From Phytohabitans rumicis (lineage in GTDB: Bacteria > Actinomycetota > Actinomycetes > Mycobacteriales > Micromonosporaceae), in assembly GCF_011764445.1 (NCBI RefSeq), contig NZ_BLPG01000001.1, forward strand, positions 1,054,001-1,118,000: 64,000 nucleotides of DNA. The letters run 5' to 3'. Positions 45,632 to 56,800 of the stretch are shown piece after piece; the stretch's first letter is position 1, and each line of letters opens with the position of its first letter. The position numbers were made by a program, and so were the translations under genes. Below the pieces are notes generated by a model, which was not told the origin of the DNA, did not search any database, and worked only from the letters and a program-made list of their open reading frames with translations.

Positions 45632-46555
45632 ATGATTGATGTGCGGAAACTGACGAAGCGGTACGGGCCGAAGGTGGCGGTCGACGGGCTCGACTTCACC
45701 GCCGCGCCGGGACAGGTCACCGGGTTCCTGGGCCCGAACGGGGCCGGCAAGTCCACCACGATGCGGATGATCATCGGGCTGGACCGCCCGAGCTCAGGTA
45801 CGGCACTGGTGAACGGCCGCCGGTACGCCGAGCACGCGGCGCCGTTGCAGGAGATCGGTGTGCTGTTGGAGGCCCGCGCGGTCCACCCGGGCCGCACCGC
45901 GTACAGCCACCTGCTCGGTTTGGCCCGCACGCATGGCATCCCCCGCGGCCGGGTGGAAGAGGTGATCGACCTGGCCGGGCTGGGCGCGGTGGCCGGCAAA
46001 CGGGTCGGCGGGTTCTCCCTCGGCATGGGCCAGCGCCTGGGCATCGCGACCGCCCTGCTCGGCGACCCCGCCGTGGTCATGCTCGACGAACCCGTCAACG
46101 GCCTGGACCCCGAAGGCGTGCTGTGGGTCCGTAACCTGCTCGCCGGCCTGGCCGCCGAGGGCCGCACGGTGATGCTGTCCTCCCATTTGATGACCGAGAC
46201 CTCGCTGATCGCCGACCATCTGGTCATCGTCGGCCGCGGCCGGCTGCTGGCCGACACCTCCGTCCACGACCTGATCGCGCAGAACGACGCCGGTGTCCGG
46301 GTCGCCAGCGACAACGCCGCCCGGCTGCGGTCGCTGCTGGCCGGACCGGACGTGAAGATCAGCTCGACCACCACGGAAGAGCTGATGGTGACCGGCCTGA
46401 CCGCCCGCCAGATCGGCGAGATCGCGAACAAGCACGACGTACCCCTGTACGAACTGTCCCCCCTGTCGGTGTCGCTGGAAGAAGCGTTCATGGAACTGAC
46501 CCACGACGCCGTCGAGTACGCCTCCACCGCCCCTTCGTCCGCAAAGGCCACCTGA
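45632..46555 (+). CDS. ABC transporter ATP-binding protein
   Basis: 307 residues from ATG 45632 (MIDVRKLTKRYGPK); GTG 45623 is also possible. No Shine-Dalgarno sequence is present, so the transcript may be leaderless. Walker [13 protein letters not shown], signature FSLGMGQRLGIA, Walker B VVMLDEPVNG, H-loop SSHLM. DrrA/bacitracin-exporter type ATPase. It pairs with the permease gene one base downstream. Probably repressed by the TetR regulator through the palindrome upstream; the substrate is unknown. Confidence 0.9.
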   Translation: MIDVRKLTKRYGPKVAVDGLDFTAAPGQVTGFLGPNGAGKSTTMRMIIGLDRPSSGTALVNGRRYAEHAAPLQEIGVLLEARAVHPGRTAYSHLLGLARTHGIPRGRVEEVIDLAGLGAVAGKRVGGFSLGMGQRLGIATALLGDPAVVMLDEPVNGLDPEGVLWVRNLLAGLAAEGRTVMLSSHLMTETSLIADHLVIVGRGRLLADTSVHDLIAQNDAGVRVASDNAARLRSLLAGPDVKISSTTTEELMVTGLTARQIGEIANKHDVPLYELSPLSVSLEEAFMELTHDAVEYASTAPSSAKAT

Positions 46556-46556
46556 C

Positions 46557-47384
46557 ATGAGCACCCTGACCCTCACCGCACCGTCGACCACCCGGCCCCG
46601 CTACCGGCTCACCACCAAGGGCGTGCTGCACGCCGAATGGACCAAATTCTGGTCCCTGCGCTCCAGCTGGATCACCCTCGCGGTGTCACTGTTCCTACTG
46701 GTCGCGTTCGGCGTGATCGCCGCCATCACCTACAACCCCGCCACGGTCGCCGACGGTCCGCCGGGCCAGCAGGCCGCCTCCGACGCCATCGGCGTCATCC
46801 TCACCGGCGCCACCTTCGCCTCCCTGGCCATCGGCGTCCTCGGCGTACTCATGTCCGCCGGCGAATACACCACCGGCTCCATCCGCTCCACCCTCGCCGC
46901 CGTCCCCTCCCGACTCCCAGTCCTCTGGTCCAAAGCCACCGTGTTCGGCGCCATCGCCCTGGTGGCCACCACCATCGGCGCGTTCACCGCATTCGCCCTC
47001 GGCAACCCCCAACTCAACGGCCAGGACATCGCCCTAAGCCTCACCGACGACGGCGTGATACGCAGCCTGCTCGGCGCCGGCCTCTACCTCAGCCTCGTCG
47101 GCATCCTCGGCGTCGCCCTCGGCGCCCTACTACGCTCCAGCGCCGGCGCCATCACCGTCCTGGCCGGCGTCCTACTCATCGTCCCCGGCCTGACCTCACT
47201 GCTGCCCGACTCCTGGTCCGACACGATCAGCCCCTACCTACCCAGCAACGCCGGCAGCGCCGTCATGTCCCTGACCCACACCAGCGACTCCCTCAGCCCA
47301 TGGACCGGACTGGCCGTCTTCGCCGGCTGGGTCGCCATCGCCCTCGCCGCCGCCGCATACCGAATGATTAAGCGCGATGCCTAG
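46557..47384 (+). CDS. ABC transporter permease
   Basis: 275 residues. A cytoplasmic N-terminus (TKGVLHAEWTKFWSLRSSWI, the usual start of ABC-2 permeases) is followed by about six hydrophobic segments including LAVSLFLLVAFGVIAAI, ASLAIGVLGVLMSAGEY and VLAGVLLIVPGLTSLLP. Partner of the ATPase encoded one base upstream. A drug or peptide export role is likely. The gene is convergent with the TetR gene, with a palindrome in the 54-base gap. Confidence 0.87.
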   Translation: MSTLTLTAPSTTRPRYRLTTKGVLHAEWTKFWSLRSSWITLAVSLFLLVAFGVIAAITYNPATVADGPPGQQAASDAIGVILTGATFASLAIGVLGVLMSAGEYTTGSIRSTLAAVPSRLPVLWSKATVFGAIALVATTIGAFTAFALGNPQLNGQDIALSLTDDGVIRSLLGAGLYLSLVGILGVALGALLRSSAGAITVLAGVLLIVPGLTSLLPDSWSDTISPYLPSNAGSAVMSLTHTSDSLSPWTGLAVFAGWVAIALAAAAYRMIKRDA

Positions 47385-47400
47385 GCGACAGCGGCACGAG

Positions 47401-47428
47401 GCCACTGGTACCTCCAGGTACCGGTGGC
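47401..47428. promoter_or_regulatory. Palindrome related to the 45548 operator, or terminator
   Basis: A 13-bp inverted repeat with one mismatch (GCCACTGGTACCT, two-base centre, AGGTACCGGTGGC) between the convergent permease and TetR genes. Its left half contains the same CACTGGTACC as the 45548 palindrome. It could be a bidirectional terminator or a second operator for the same regulator; there is no U tract. Confidence 0.55.
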
Positions 47429-47438
47429 CCCGGCGAAC

Positions 47439-48035
47439 TCAGGTGGGCAGGTCCAGTACGGCTAGGGCGGCGGCCAGCGCGAACTTGCGCTGCTCGCCGG
47501 TCAGCGGCGCGGTGCCGAAGCGCGGCGCCGGCACACCGTCGGCGTCGAATTCGATCCCGGCCGGCGCCAGCGTGGCCGCATGGATGACACCGAGCACGCA
47601 CAGCGCCCGCAAGACCGCGACCGGATCGTCGGAACCGGCCACCGCGCGCACCAGGGCGTCGATGCGCGCCGGCAGCCGGTGCCGCATCGCCAGGCTCTGC
47701 GCGGTCGACGGGTCGCCGAACACGGACTTGAGAACGCCGGAATGCTCGTCGATCAAATCAAGCAAACGGCGTACCAGGTCGGCATCGAGGCCACCGGCCG
47801 CGGTCACCTCGGCGGTGAACGCCTCGAGCGCCTCGATGAGCGGGCTCACCAGCGCGTGCAGGATCTCCTCCTTGGAGGAGAAGTGGTAGTACAGCGAGCC
47901 CTTAGTCACGCCGACCCGCTCGGTGATGTCCTTGATCGAGGCGCCCGCGTAGCCACGCTCGACGAACAGTTCCCGGGCGGCGGCGAGGATCTGCTGGCGC
48001 GTGGCGTCGGCGCTACTGCCAACCGTGCGTGCCAT
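47439..48035 (-). CDS. TetR family transcriptional regulator
   Basis: 198 residues from the ATG at 48035. N-terminal helix-turn-helix RQQILAAARELFVERGYAGAS then ITERVGVTKGSLYYHFSSKEEI, followed by a helical ligand domain. Divergent from the CrtC/AttH-like gene and convergent with the ABC transporter. It may control both through the palindromes at 45548 and 47401 and the repeats at 48082-48146. GAGGGGC precedes the start. Confidence 0.88.
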   Translation of the reverse strand: MARTVGSSADATRQQILAAARELFVERGYAGASIKDITERVGVTKGSLYYHFSSKEEILHALVSPLIEALEAFTAEVTAAGGLDADLVRRLLDLIDEHSGVLKSVFGDPSTAQSLAMRHRLPARIDALVRAVAGSDDPVAVLRALCVLGVIHAATLAPAGIEFDADGVPAPRFGTAPLTGEQRKFALAAALAVLDLPT

Positions 48036-48081
48036 AGCGCCCCTCTCCTCTCGCCGCATTCGCGCCGAATCCTGCGTCCGG

Positions 48082-48146
48082 GACGGTAACACCGTCTCAG
48101 GCTCCCAACAGGAAGCGCACCGTACCGTCCGTAAGCATACCGACCG
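48082..48146. promoter_or_regulatory. Candidate operator cluster in TetR/CrtC-like divergent promoter
   Basis: Contains an inverted repeat GACGGT-AAC-ACCGTC (48082-48096) and two direct repeats with a 15-base period, CGTACCGTCCG (48121-48131) and CATACCGACCG (48136-48146). All share an ACCGtC/ACCGaC core. They sit between divergent genes, just upstream of the AAGGAGA site for the gene at 48171. Probable binding sites of the adjacent TetR protein. Confidence 0.45.
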
Positions 48147-48170
48147 TTCGATTAATTAAGGAGACCTCTC

Positions 48171-49244
48171 ATGATCAAGCGCCGGACCGTCATCACTGGA
48201 GCCGCCGCGGCCGCCGTCGCCGCGGCCGCCACACCCTCGGCGGCACGAGCCGCCACCCCATCGGCGACCTCGTACGGCGGCTCGGCCACGCTGCCCGCCG
48301 GTAAAGGAATCCCCGCCGTGGTCGACCCCGCGGTCGACCTGGGATCGCAAACCCCCGGGCCGGAGATCACCTGGTCCGACTCGATCTACTTCACCAGCAT
48401 GGTGAAGGCGGGCAGGCAAGAGTTCGGTGTCCTGGCACACGCCTTGGCCGCACCGAACGCGCAAGGGCTGGCCGGCATCTACGCGCTCTCGGTCACCGAC
48501 AAGACCAACGGCTGGTACAAGAGCCACTCGACCACCCTCACCGCGGAGCAGTTCCACTGGAGCCGGGGCAAGCTCGACATCACGCTGCCCGAGCTGACCT
48601 GGACCGGCGACAACACCCGCATGACGGTGAAGGCCACCGCGCCCTGGGGATCCCTCGACGCCCAGTTCGAGGTGACCGGCCCAGTCATGAACTACGCGGG
48701 GACCGGCCTTTTCAAACTCGTCGACGTGCAGAACTACGAGTTCGCGTTTCCGGCCATGCGCACGTCCGGAACACTCGTCATCGAGGGCCGCAAACACGCG
48801 ATCACCGGCACCGCCTGGCTGGACCGGCAATGGGGTCCACTGCCACAGGCGTTCCAGCGGTGGACGTGGATGAACCTCGACCTGCCGGGCGGCGACAAGG
48901 TCGCCATCTGGGACGCGGTCGGAACCGGTACCGAGAACGCCTGGGCAACCGTCCTACACCCGGACGGCTCCTACGACCTGGCCGCGGTCGAACCCCTCGC
49001 CAACCACGCCGCCGAGCCATGGACCAGTCCCACAACCGGCGCGAAGTACCCCACCCGCTGGCGCATCACCATCCCCTCCCTGCACGCTCGGCTCGACGTG
49101 AAAGTCACCGGTACTCCGGAGCAGGAACTCGTGCTCGTCGCGGGCAGCCGCCTGGAGGCCACGGCGGCCTTCACCGGCACATACAACGGCCGGAACGTCA
49201 GAGGCGAGAACTACGTCGAGATGATCGGCGCCTGGCAAGGCTAG
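48171..49244 (+). CDS. Secreted CrtC/AttH-like lipocalin-domain protein
   Basis: 357 residues with a twin-arginine-type leader (MIKRRTVITGAAAAAVAAAA, Ala-rich cleavage site). The body has WYKSHSTTLT, LDITLPELTWTGDNTRMTV and GTAWLDRQWG, the signature seen in AttH/CrtC (hydroxyneurosporene synthase-like) proteins. These are putative lipocalin-fold hydratases or hydrolases, so an exported enzyme or carrier for a hydrophobic molecule is likely. Good ribosome site AAGGAGA. Followed 33 bases on by an MFS pump gene, probably one operon under the TetR regulator. Confidence 0.75.
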   Translation: MIKRRTVITGAAAAAVAAAATPSAARAATPSATSYGGSATLPAGKGIPAVVDPAVDLGSQTPGPEITWSDSIYFTSMVKAGRQEFGVLAHALAAPNAQGLAGIYALSVTDKTNGWYKSHSTTLTAEQFHWSRGKLDITLPELTWTGDNTRMTVKATAPWGSLDAQFEVTGPVMNYAGTGLFKLVDVQNYEFAFPAMRTSGTLVIEGRKHAITGTAWLDRQWGPLPQAFQRWTWMNLDLPGGDKVAIWDAVGTGTENAWATVLHPDGSYDLAAVEPLANHAAEPWTSPTTGAKYPTRWRITIPSLHARLDVKVTGTPEQELVLVAGSRLEATAAFTGTYNGRNVRGENYVEMIGAWQG

Positions 49245-50831
<1,587 letters not shown>

Positions 50832-50836
50832 TCCGC

Positions 50837-52123
50837 ATGAACGCTGCCATGCAGAGCAGTCGGCGAGCTACCACGCCTGCGGTAGTCCGCGACCTCGCCG
50901 GTACCGTGGCCGGACGACGCAGCGTGCCCGGTCACGTCGGTAGCGTGATCATCGTGGCGTGGACGAGGGCGGTGCGTGGCCAGGCCGGCACCGGCGTGGA
51001 CATCGCGTTCGGCGCCGCGATCGCGCTGTTGTTTCTGGTGGCGGTCGCCGTCAGCCCGGACGACGTCGCCCCGCAGGCATCGCCCGTGGCCACCCTTGTC
51101 GCGGCGGCCGTCACGTTCGCCACCATCGCCAGCCGCCGCCGGTACCCGATACCGGCGCTGCTCACCGCAGCCATGGCTGCACTGGCAGCCCGCGTGGTGG
51201 CCGACACCGTACCGGCGCTGATGGTGGCGTTGGTGGTCACCGCGTACACCATGGCCGCCCGCACCGGCCGGCGCACCGCCTGGCCCCTGGGCTGTGGCGT
51301 GGCCATGGCCCTCTACCTGTCCGGCGCGATCTTGGGCGAGGGCGGCTGGTGGGCCCCGGAAAACCTCGGATCGCTGGCCTGGGTCGGCATGGCCGTCGCC
51401 TTCGGCGACGCCACCCGCAGCCGCCGCGCGTACGTCGCCGAGGTCGAGGAACGCGCCCGCCGGGCCGAACACAGCCGGGACGAGGAAGCCCGCCGCCGCG
51501 TGGCCGAGGAACGGCTGCGCATCGCCCGCGAACTGCACGACGTCGTCGCCCACCACATCGCCGTCATCAACGTCCAAGCCGGGGCGGCCGCGCACGTCCT
51601 ACACAGCCGCCCCGACGTGGTCGGCACAGCACTGGCCCACATCCGCCACGAGTCCGACACCGTCGTCAAGGAGCTAGGGGCCGTGGTCGGGTTCCTACGC
51701 CAACCCGACGAATCATCCACCGAACCCACCCGTGGCCTGGCCCGTTTGGAAGACCTGCTCGCCAGCATGGCAACCGCCGGACTAACCGTACGCTGCCACC
51801 AGCAGGGCAACGCATACGAGCTGCCAACGGTGACGGACCTGGCCGCGTACCGCATCGTCCAGGAAGCCCTCACCAACGCCCACAAACATGGAACGGGCGG
51901 CGCCCACCTCACGATCACCTACCGCCCACACGCCGTCGCCATCGAAATCACCAACCCGATCCACACCACCACACCGCCATCCGCAGGCGGCGGCTACGGC
52001 CTCATCGGCATGCGCGAACGCGCCTCCGCCGCCGGCGGCGTACTCACCACCGCGACCGGACCCGACGGCGCATTCCATGTGCAGGCCGTCCTCCCCAGCG
52101 CCCCCAACGGCCGACAGTCATGA
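50837..52123 (+). CDS. Two-component sensor histidine kinase (NarL-partner class)
   Basis: 428 residues from ATG 50837; a later GTG (about 50946) would start just before the first membrane segment. Five to six hydrophobic stretches are followed by RLRIARELHDVVAHHIAVIN, the HisKA_3 dimerisation helix with the phospho-accepting His, then the ATPase half with EALTNAHKHG and GGGYGLIGMRERA. The kinase sits in the membrane and senses an unknown signal. Its stop overlaps the start of a transporter gene, not of its regulator, which comes one gene later. Confidence 0.88.
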   Translation: MNAAMQSSRRATTPAVVRDLAGTVAGRRSVPGHVGSVIIVAWTRAVRGQAGTGVDIAFGAAIALLFLVAVAVSPDDVAPQASPVATLVAAAVTFATIASRRRYPIPALLTAAMAALAARVVADTVPALMVALVVTAYTMAARTGRRTAWPLGCGVAMALYLSGAILGEGGWWAPENLGSLAWVGMAVAFGDATRSRRAYVAEVEERARRAEHSRDEEARRRVAEERLRIARELHDVVAHHIAVINVQAGAAAHVLHSRPDVVGTALAHIRHESDTVVKELGAVVGFLRQPDESSTEPTRGLARLEDLLASMATAGLTVRCHQQGNAYELPTVTDLAAYRIVQEALTNAHKHGTGGAHLTITYRPHAVAIEITNPIHTTTPPSAGGGYGLIGMRERASAAGGVLTTATGPDGAFHVQAVLPSAPNGRQS

Positions 52124-53061
52124 CGATCACCCTGGCGGTCGTGCTGTGCATCGTGTCGTCGGTCGCGTACGCCGCCGCCGCGCTACTGCAGCGCGACCTG
52201 TCGACCCGGCCGCTGGCTGCCCTGACGGCTCACCCGGTGTGGTGGCTCGCGCTGGTGTTCAACGGCGTCGGGGCCGCACTACATGTCGCTGCGCTCAGGT
52301 TCGGGCCGCTACTGCTCGTTCAGCCGTTCGGACTCCTCACGCTGGTGCTGGCCCTGGTGTTCACCGCCTCCCGGCAACACAGGCGGCTGCAGTCGGCCGA
52401 GTGGCAGGGTTTGGCGCTAATCTGCGCCAGCCTCACCGGGCTTCTGACCGTCACCGACAGCACGGCGACCGCCAGCGCTGTCAGCCCCCACGACTTGCCG
52501 ATCCTGCTCGGGGCACTGACCCTCGTCATCGCCGCCGCCCGCCTCACCCGGGGCCGCGCGATGGCCAGCATCGGAGCAGCTGTCGCAGCCGGAGTCAGCT
52601 TCGCCGGCGCGTCCACCCTGGCCCAGACCATCACCATCGAGCTGAGCAGCGGCGAAGCAGCGACGCGCGCCCTCTTCCTGGCAACCGCGGCCCTCGGCAT
52701 GGCGGCCCTCGCCGGAGCCGGCCTGCTGCTCACCCAACTGTCCTACCGGGACACCTTCGGGCCCGCGGTCGCGACCAGCACCCTGGCCAACCCTGTCGCG
52801 GCTGCCCTGATCGGCATCATCCTGCTCGGCGAAACAGTCCGCTGGGGCTTCTTCGGCACCGCCATCGCCGTTGTCTGCGCTGCCCTGGCCGCCCGCGGGG
52901 TCGCGATCCTGCCTGCCGACCCCGCGGTTGGCGGCGGTCCCCGAGATCCCCTCAGCGCCCGCCCGGCGATCGCCCGCATACGCGTTCGACGACTCGACGT
53001 CCGCCCGAGGAATTCCAAAAGCATGTCACGCACACGGTGCACGGCGGCGGGGCGGCCATGA
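52120..53061 (+). CDS. DMT-superfamily (EamA/NIPA-like) membrane protein between kinase and regulator
   Basis: 313 residues. About nine or ten hydrophobic segments (TLAVVLCIVSSVAYAAAALL to GFFGTAIAVVCAALAARG), with the two-fold EamA-like pattern and PVAAALIGIILLGETVRWG near the end, typical of drug/metabolite transporters. The last 45 residues are Arg-rich and unlike the family. It overlaps the kinase gene (ATGA) and the response regulator gene (ATGA), so all three are translationally coupled. It could be a transporter that feeds or modulates the kinase. Confidence 0.8.
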   Translation: MTITLAVVLCIVSSVAYAAAALLQRDLSTRPLAALTAHPVWWLALVFNGVGAALHVAALRFGPLLLVQPFGLLTLVLALVFTASRQHRRLQSAEWQGLALICASLTGLLTVTDSTATASAVSPHDLPILLGALTLVIAAARLTRGRAMASIGAAVAAGVSFAGASTLAQTITIELSSGEAATRALFLATAALGMAALAGAGLLLTQLSYRDTFGPAVATSTLANPVAAALIGIILLGETVRWGFFGTAIAVVCAALAARGVAILPADPAVGGGPRDPLSARPAIARIRVRRLDVRPRNSKSMSRTRCTAAGRP

Positions 53062-53732
53062 CGATCCGCGTGCTTCTGGCCGACGATCAGGCCCTCATCC
53101 GCGCGGGCTACAAGATGATCCTGGACTCTGAGCCCGGCATCGAAATCGTCGGAGAGGCACTCGACGGCCGGGAGGCAGTCGCCCTCGCCCGGTCCGCCCG
53201 CGCCGACATCGTGCTCATGGACATCCGGATGCCCACAATGGACGGCATCGAGGCGACCCGCCGGATCGCCGCCGACGACGACCTCGCCGGCGTACGCGTC
53301 CTGGTCCTGACCACGTTCGAAAACGATGACAACGTCATGCTCGCCCTGCGCGCCGGGGCCAGCGGCTTCCTCGGCAAGAACGTCGGCCCAGACGAACTCA
53401 TCAACGCCATCCGCGTCATCGCAGCCGGCGACGGCATGCTGTCACCGAAGGCAGTCCGCGGCCTGCTCGGCCACCTGCGCACCCAGCCCGACATACCCGC
53501 CGCGACGCGGGTACCCCTCGACGTGCTCACCGACCGGGAACGCGAAGTCCTCGTGCTGGTCGCGCACGGCTTGTCGAACGAGGCCATCGGCGAGCGGCTG
53601 TACCTTTCTCCGCTGACAGCCAAGACCCATATCAACCGGGCCATGACCAAGCTGGGGGTACGCGACCGGGCGCAGCTCGTCGTCGTCGCGTACCAAAGCG
53701 GGCTGGTCAAGCCTGGCAGCCCCGCGCCGTAG
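53058..53732 (+). CDS. NarL/FixJ-family response regulator
   Basis: 224 residues. Receiver domain with the acidic pocket (LLADDQALIRAG), phospho-acceptor Asp in DIVLMDIRMPTMDG, and Lys in FLGKNV; C-terminal LuxR-type helix-turn-helix LTDREREVLVLVAHGLSNEAI and LSPLTAKTHINRAM. It pairs with the kinase two genes upstream. The RND pump gene downstream on the same strand is a natural target. Confidence 0.92.
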   Translation: MTIRVLLADDQALIRAGYKMILDSEPGIEIVGEALDGREAVALARSARADIVLMDIRMPTMDGIEATRRIAADDDLAGVRVLVLTTFENDDNVMLALRAGASGFLGKNVGPDELINAIRVIAAGDGMLSPKAVRGLLGHLRTQPDIPAATRVPLDVLTDREREVLVLVAHGLSNEAIGERLYLSPLTAKTHINRAMTKLGVRDRAQLVVVAYQSGLVKPGSPAP

Positions 53733-53892
53733 GCGACGCGGTCTGCGGCCGCAGTACACCGACGACCGCGGATACCACGTCGGCGGTATCCGGCCGACTG
53801 CCGATGGACGATGTCGACCCGCGTCGCCGGTGCACAGACTTGCCGGGGTGCTCGCCGCACCACCGAAACGTCTCACCCGAGCGAGGTCGCTG

Positions 53893-56800
53893 GTGTCCTT
53901 CCTGTCCCGGATCAGTCTTGCGAACCGGAAGCTGGTGGCCCTGCTCACCAGTCTTGTCGTGGCGCTTGGGATATATGCGGCCCTGTCGCTGAAACAGCAA
54001 CTGCTGCCGGACCTGTCGTTTCCGGCGGTGACCGTGGTGGCCACCTACCCCGGTGCCGCGCCGGAGGTCGTCGAGGAGCAAGTCACCAGCCCCATCGAGA
54101 AGGCCGTCGAGGGCCTGGACGGTGTGGAGACCACGACCTCGACCTCGCAGCAGGGTTCGGTCCAGGTGACGGTGTCGTTCTCGTTCGACACCGACATCGA
54201 CGACGCGTCCACCGAGGTCGAGCAGGCCGTCTCGAAGATCTCCACATCGCTGCCGCAGGGTGTGACGCCGGAGGTGCTCACCGGCAGCACCAGCGACCTG
54301 CCGACCATGGTCCTGGCCGCCACCTCCGACGGCGACCAGCGCAAGCTCGCCGCCGACCTCGACGACAAGGTCGTACCGGCGTTGCGGGCCGTCGACGGCG
54401 TCAACGACGTCTCCGTCTCCGGCACACGCGACCAAATCGTCACCGTGACCCCGCGCACCGGCGCGCTGGCCAAGGCCGGACTGTCCACACAGTCGATCGT
54501 CAACGCGCTCAGCACGCTCGGCGGCACCTCCTCGGCCGGGCAGATCACCTCCGACGGCCGCAACCTCAGCCTCGCCGTCGGCCAGCCGGTCGCCTCCCTG
54601 CAGCAGATCCAGGACCTGTGGCTCTCACCGGCAGCGTCGGCCACCAGCCCGGCCGGACCCGGCAGCACCGACGCGGGCCAGAGCACCGTCAGCCCCACGA
54701 AGCCCGTCCAGCTCAAGGAAATCGCCGACGTCGCCCTCGCGGACGCCCCGCAGACGTCAATCACGCGTACCGACGGCAAGCCCAGCCTCGGCATCTCCAT
54801 CACCATGGACCAGGGCGGCAGCAGCCCGTCCGTCTCTGACGACGTACGCGACCAGTTGTCCACGCTGCAGTCCTCGCTCGCCGACAACGCCAAACTCGTC
54901 GTCGTGTCCGACTCCGGCCCGTCGGTCCGGGACTCCGTCAACGGCCTCGTCGAGGAAGGCGCGCTCGGCCTGGCAATGGCGATCCTCGTCATCGTGCTGT
55001 TCCTGCGTTCGGGCCGCGCCACCGTGGTCACCGCGGTGTCGATCCCGCTGTCGCTGCTCGTCGCGCTCATCGTGCTCTGGTGGCGCGACTACACACTGAA
55101 CATCCTCACCCTCGGCGCGCTCACCATCGCCGTCGGCCGCGTCGTCGACGACTCGATCGTGGTACTGGAGAACATCAAACGCCACCTCGGCTACGGCGAG
55201 GACCGGCGTACCGCGGTCATCTCCGCCGTACGCGAGGTCGGCAGCGCCGTCACCTCCTCCACGCTGACCACCGTCGCCGTGTTCCTGCCCATCGCGCTCG
55301 TCAGCGGGTTCGTCGGCGAACTGTTCGGCTCCTTCTCGATCACCGTCTCCGTCGCCATGGTCGCCTCGCTGCTGGTGTCGCTGACCGTCGTTCCGGTGCT
55401 GGCGTACTGGTTCCTGAAGGCGCCCAAGGACGCCGCCGGCGTACCGGCCGACGAATACCGCGCCCGGGTGGAGGAACACGAGCGGCACGGCCTGCTCCCC
55501 CGCATCTACCTGCCGGTCATCACCTGGGCGGTCGGCCACCGCAAGACCGTGCTGGCCGGAGCCGTCGGCCTGCTGATCGCCACGTTCGCCATGGCCGGCG
55601 GCCTGAAGACCACTTTCATCGGCGACTCCGGCCAGGAGTCCATCCGCGTCACCCAGAGCCTGCCCGCGGGCACCGACCTGGCCGCCACCGACGCGGCGGC
55701 GCAGAAGGTCGAGCAGGCTCTGTCCGATGTGGACGGCGTCGAGTCGTACCAGGTCGTGATCGGCTCGTCGAGCGGGTTCTTCGGCTCCCGCACCGCCAAC
55801 AACGTCACCTTCACCCTCACCTTGGCCTCCGACGCCGACAGCGAGACCGTCACCGACACCGTCCGGGACAAGCTCGACACGGTCACCGACGCCGGAGATC
55901 TGACCGTCGGCGGCGGCGGAGGCCCCGGCGGCGGCGACGGCCCCGGCGGCGGCGACGGCCCCGGCGGCAGCAGCAACATCTCGGTGTCCGTCAACGCCGA
56001 GGACGAGCAGACCCTCAGCCAGGCCACCCAGCAGGTCCAGGAGGCCATCTCCAGCGTCTCGCAGGTCACCGATGTACAAAGCGATCTGAGCGAAAGCGCG
56101 CCGCAGATCAGCATCGTCGCGAACGGCGAAGCAGCCGCCCGCTACGGCCTGAGCACCATGACGATCGTGTCGGCGCTGCGGCAAGCCGTCGACGGGACCA
56201 CCACTGCCCAGGTCACCCTCGACGGCACCCCGCACGACGTGATCGTGAAGACCACCGCCGCCGCCCCGGACAGCCTCGCGAAGGTCAAGGCCATCACGCT
56301 GCCCACCAGCGCCGGCCCGGTCCGCCTCGACCAGGTCGCCACCGTCAGCCAGGTCGACGGGCCCGTCCAGCGCACGCACGTCGACGGCGAGCGCACCAAC
56401 ACCGTCACCGCCACGCCCGTCGGCGACAACACCGGCGCGGCCAGCAGCGCCGTCACCGACAAGCTCGACACCCTCACCCTGCCGGACGGGGCGAGCTACG
56501 ACATCGGCGGCGTCACGGCCGACCAGAGCGAGGCGTTCGTCCAACTCATCCTCGCCATGATCGCCGCCATCGCCCTGGTCTTCCTGGTGTTGGTCGCCGT
56601 GTTCCGCAGCTTCCGCCAGACCCTGATCCTGCTGGTCTCCATCCCGTTCGCGTTCGTCGGCGCCTTCGCTCTGCTGCTGGTCACCGGCACGCCGCTGGGC
56701 GTCGCCGCGCTCATCGGCATCCTGATGCTCATCGGCATCGTCGTCACCAACGCCATCGTGCTCATGGACCTGGTCAACCAGTACCGCGAAAGGGGCATGA

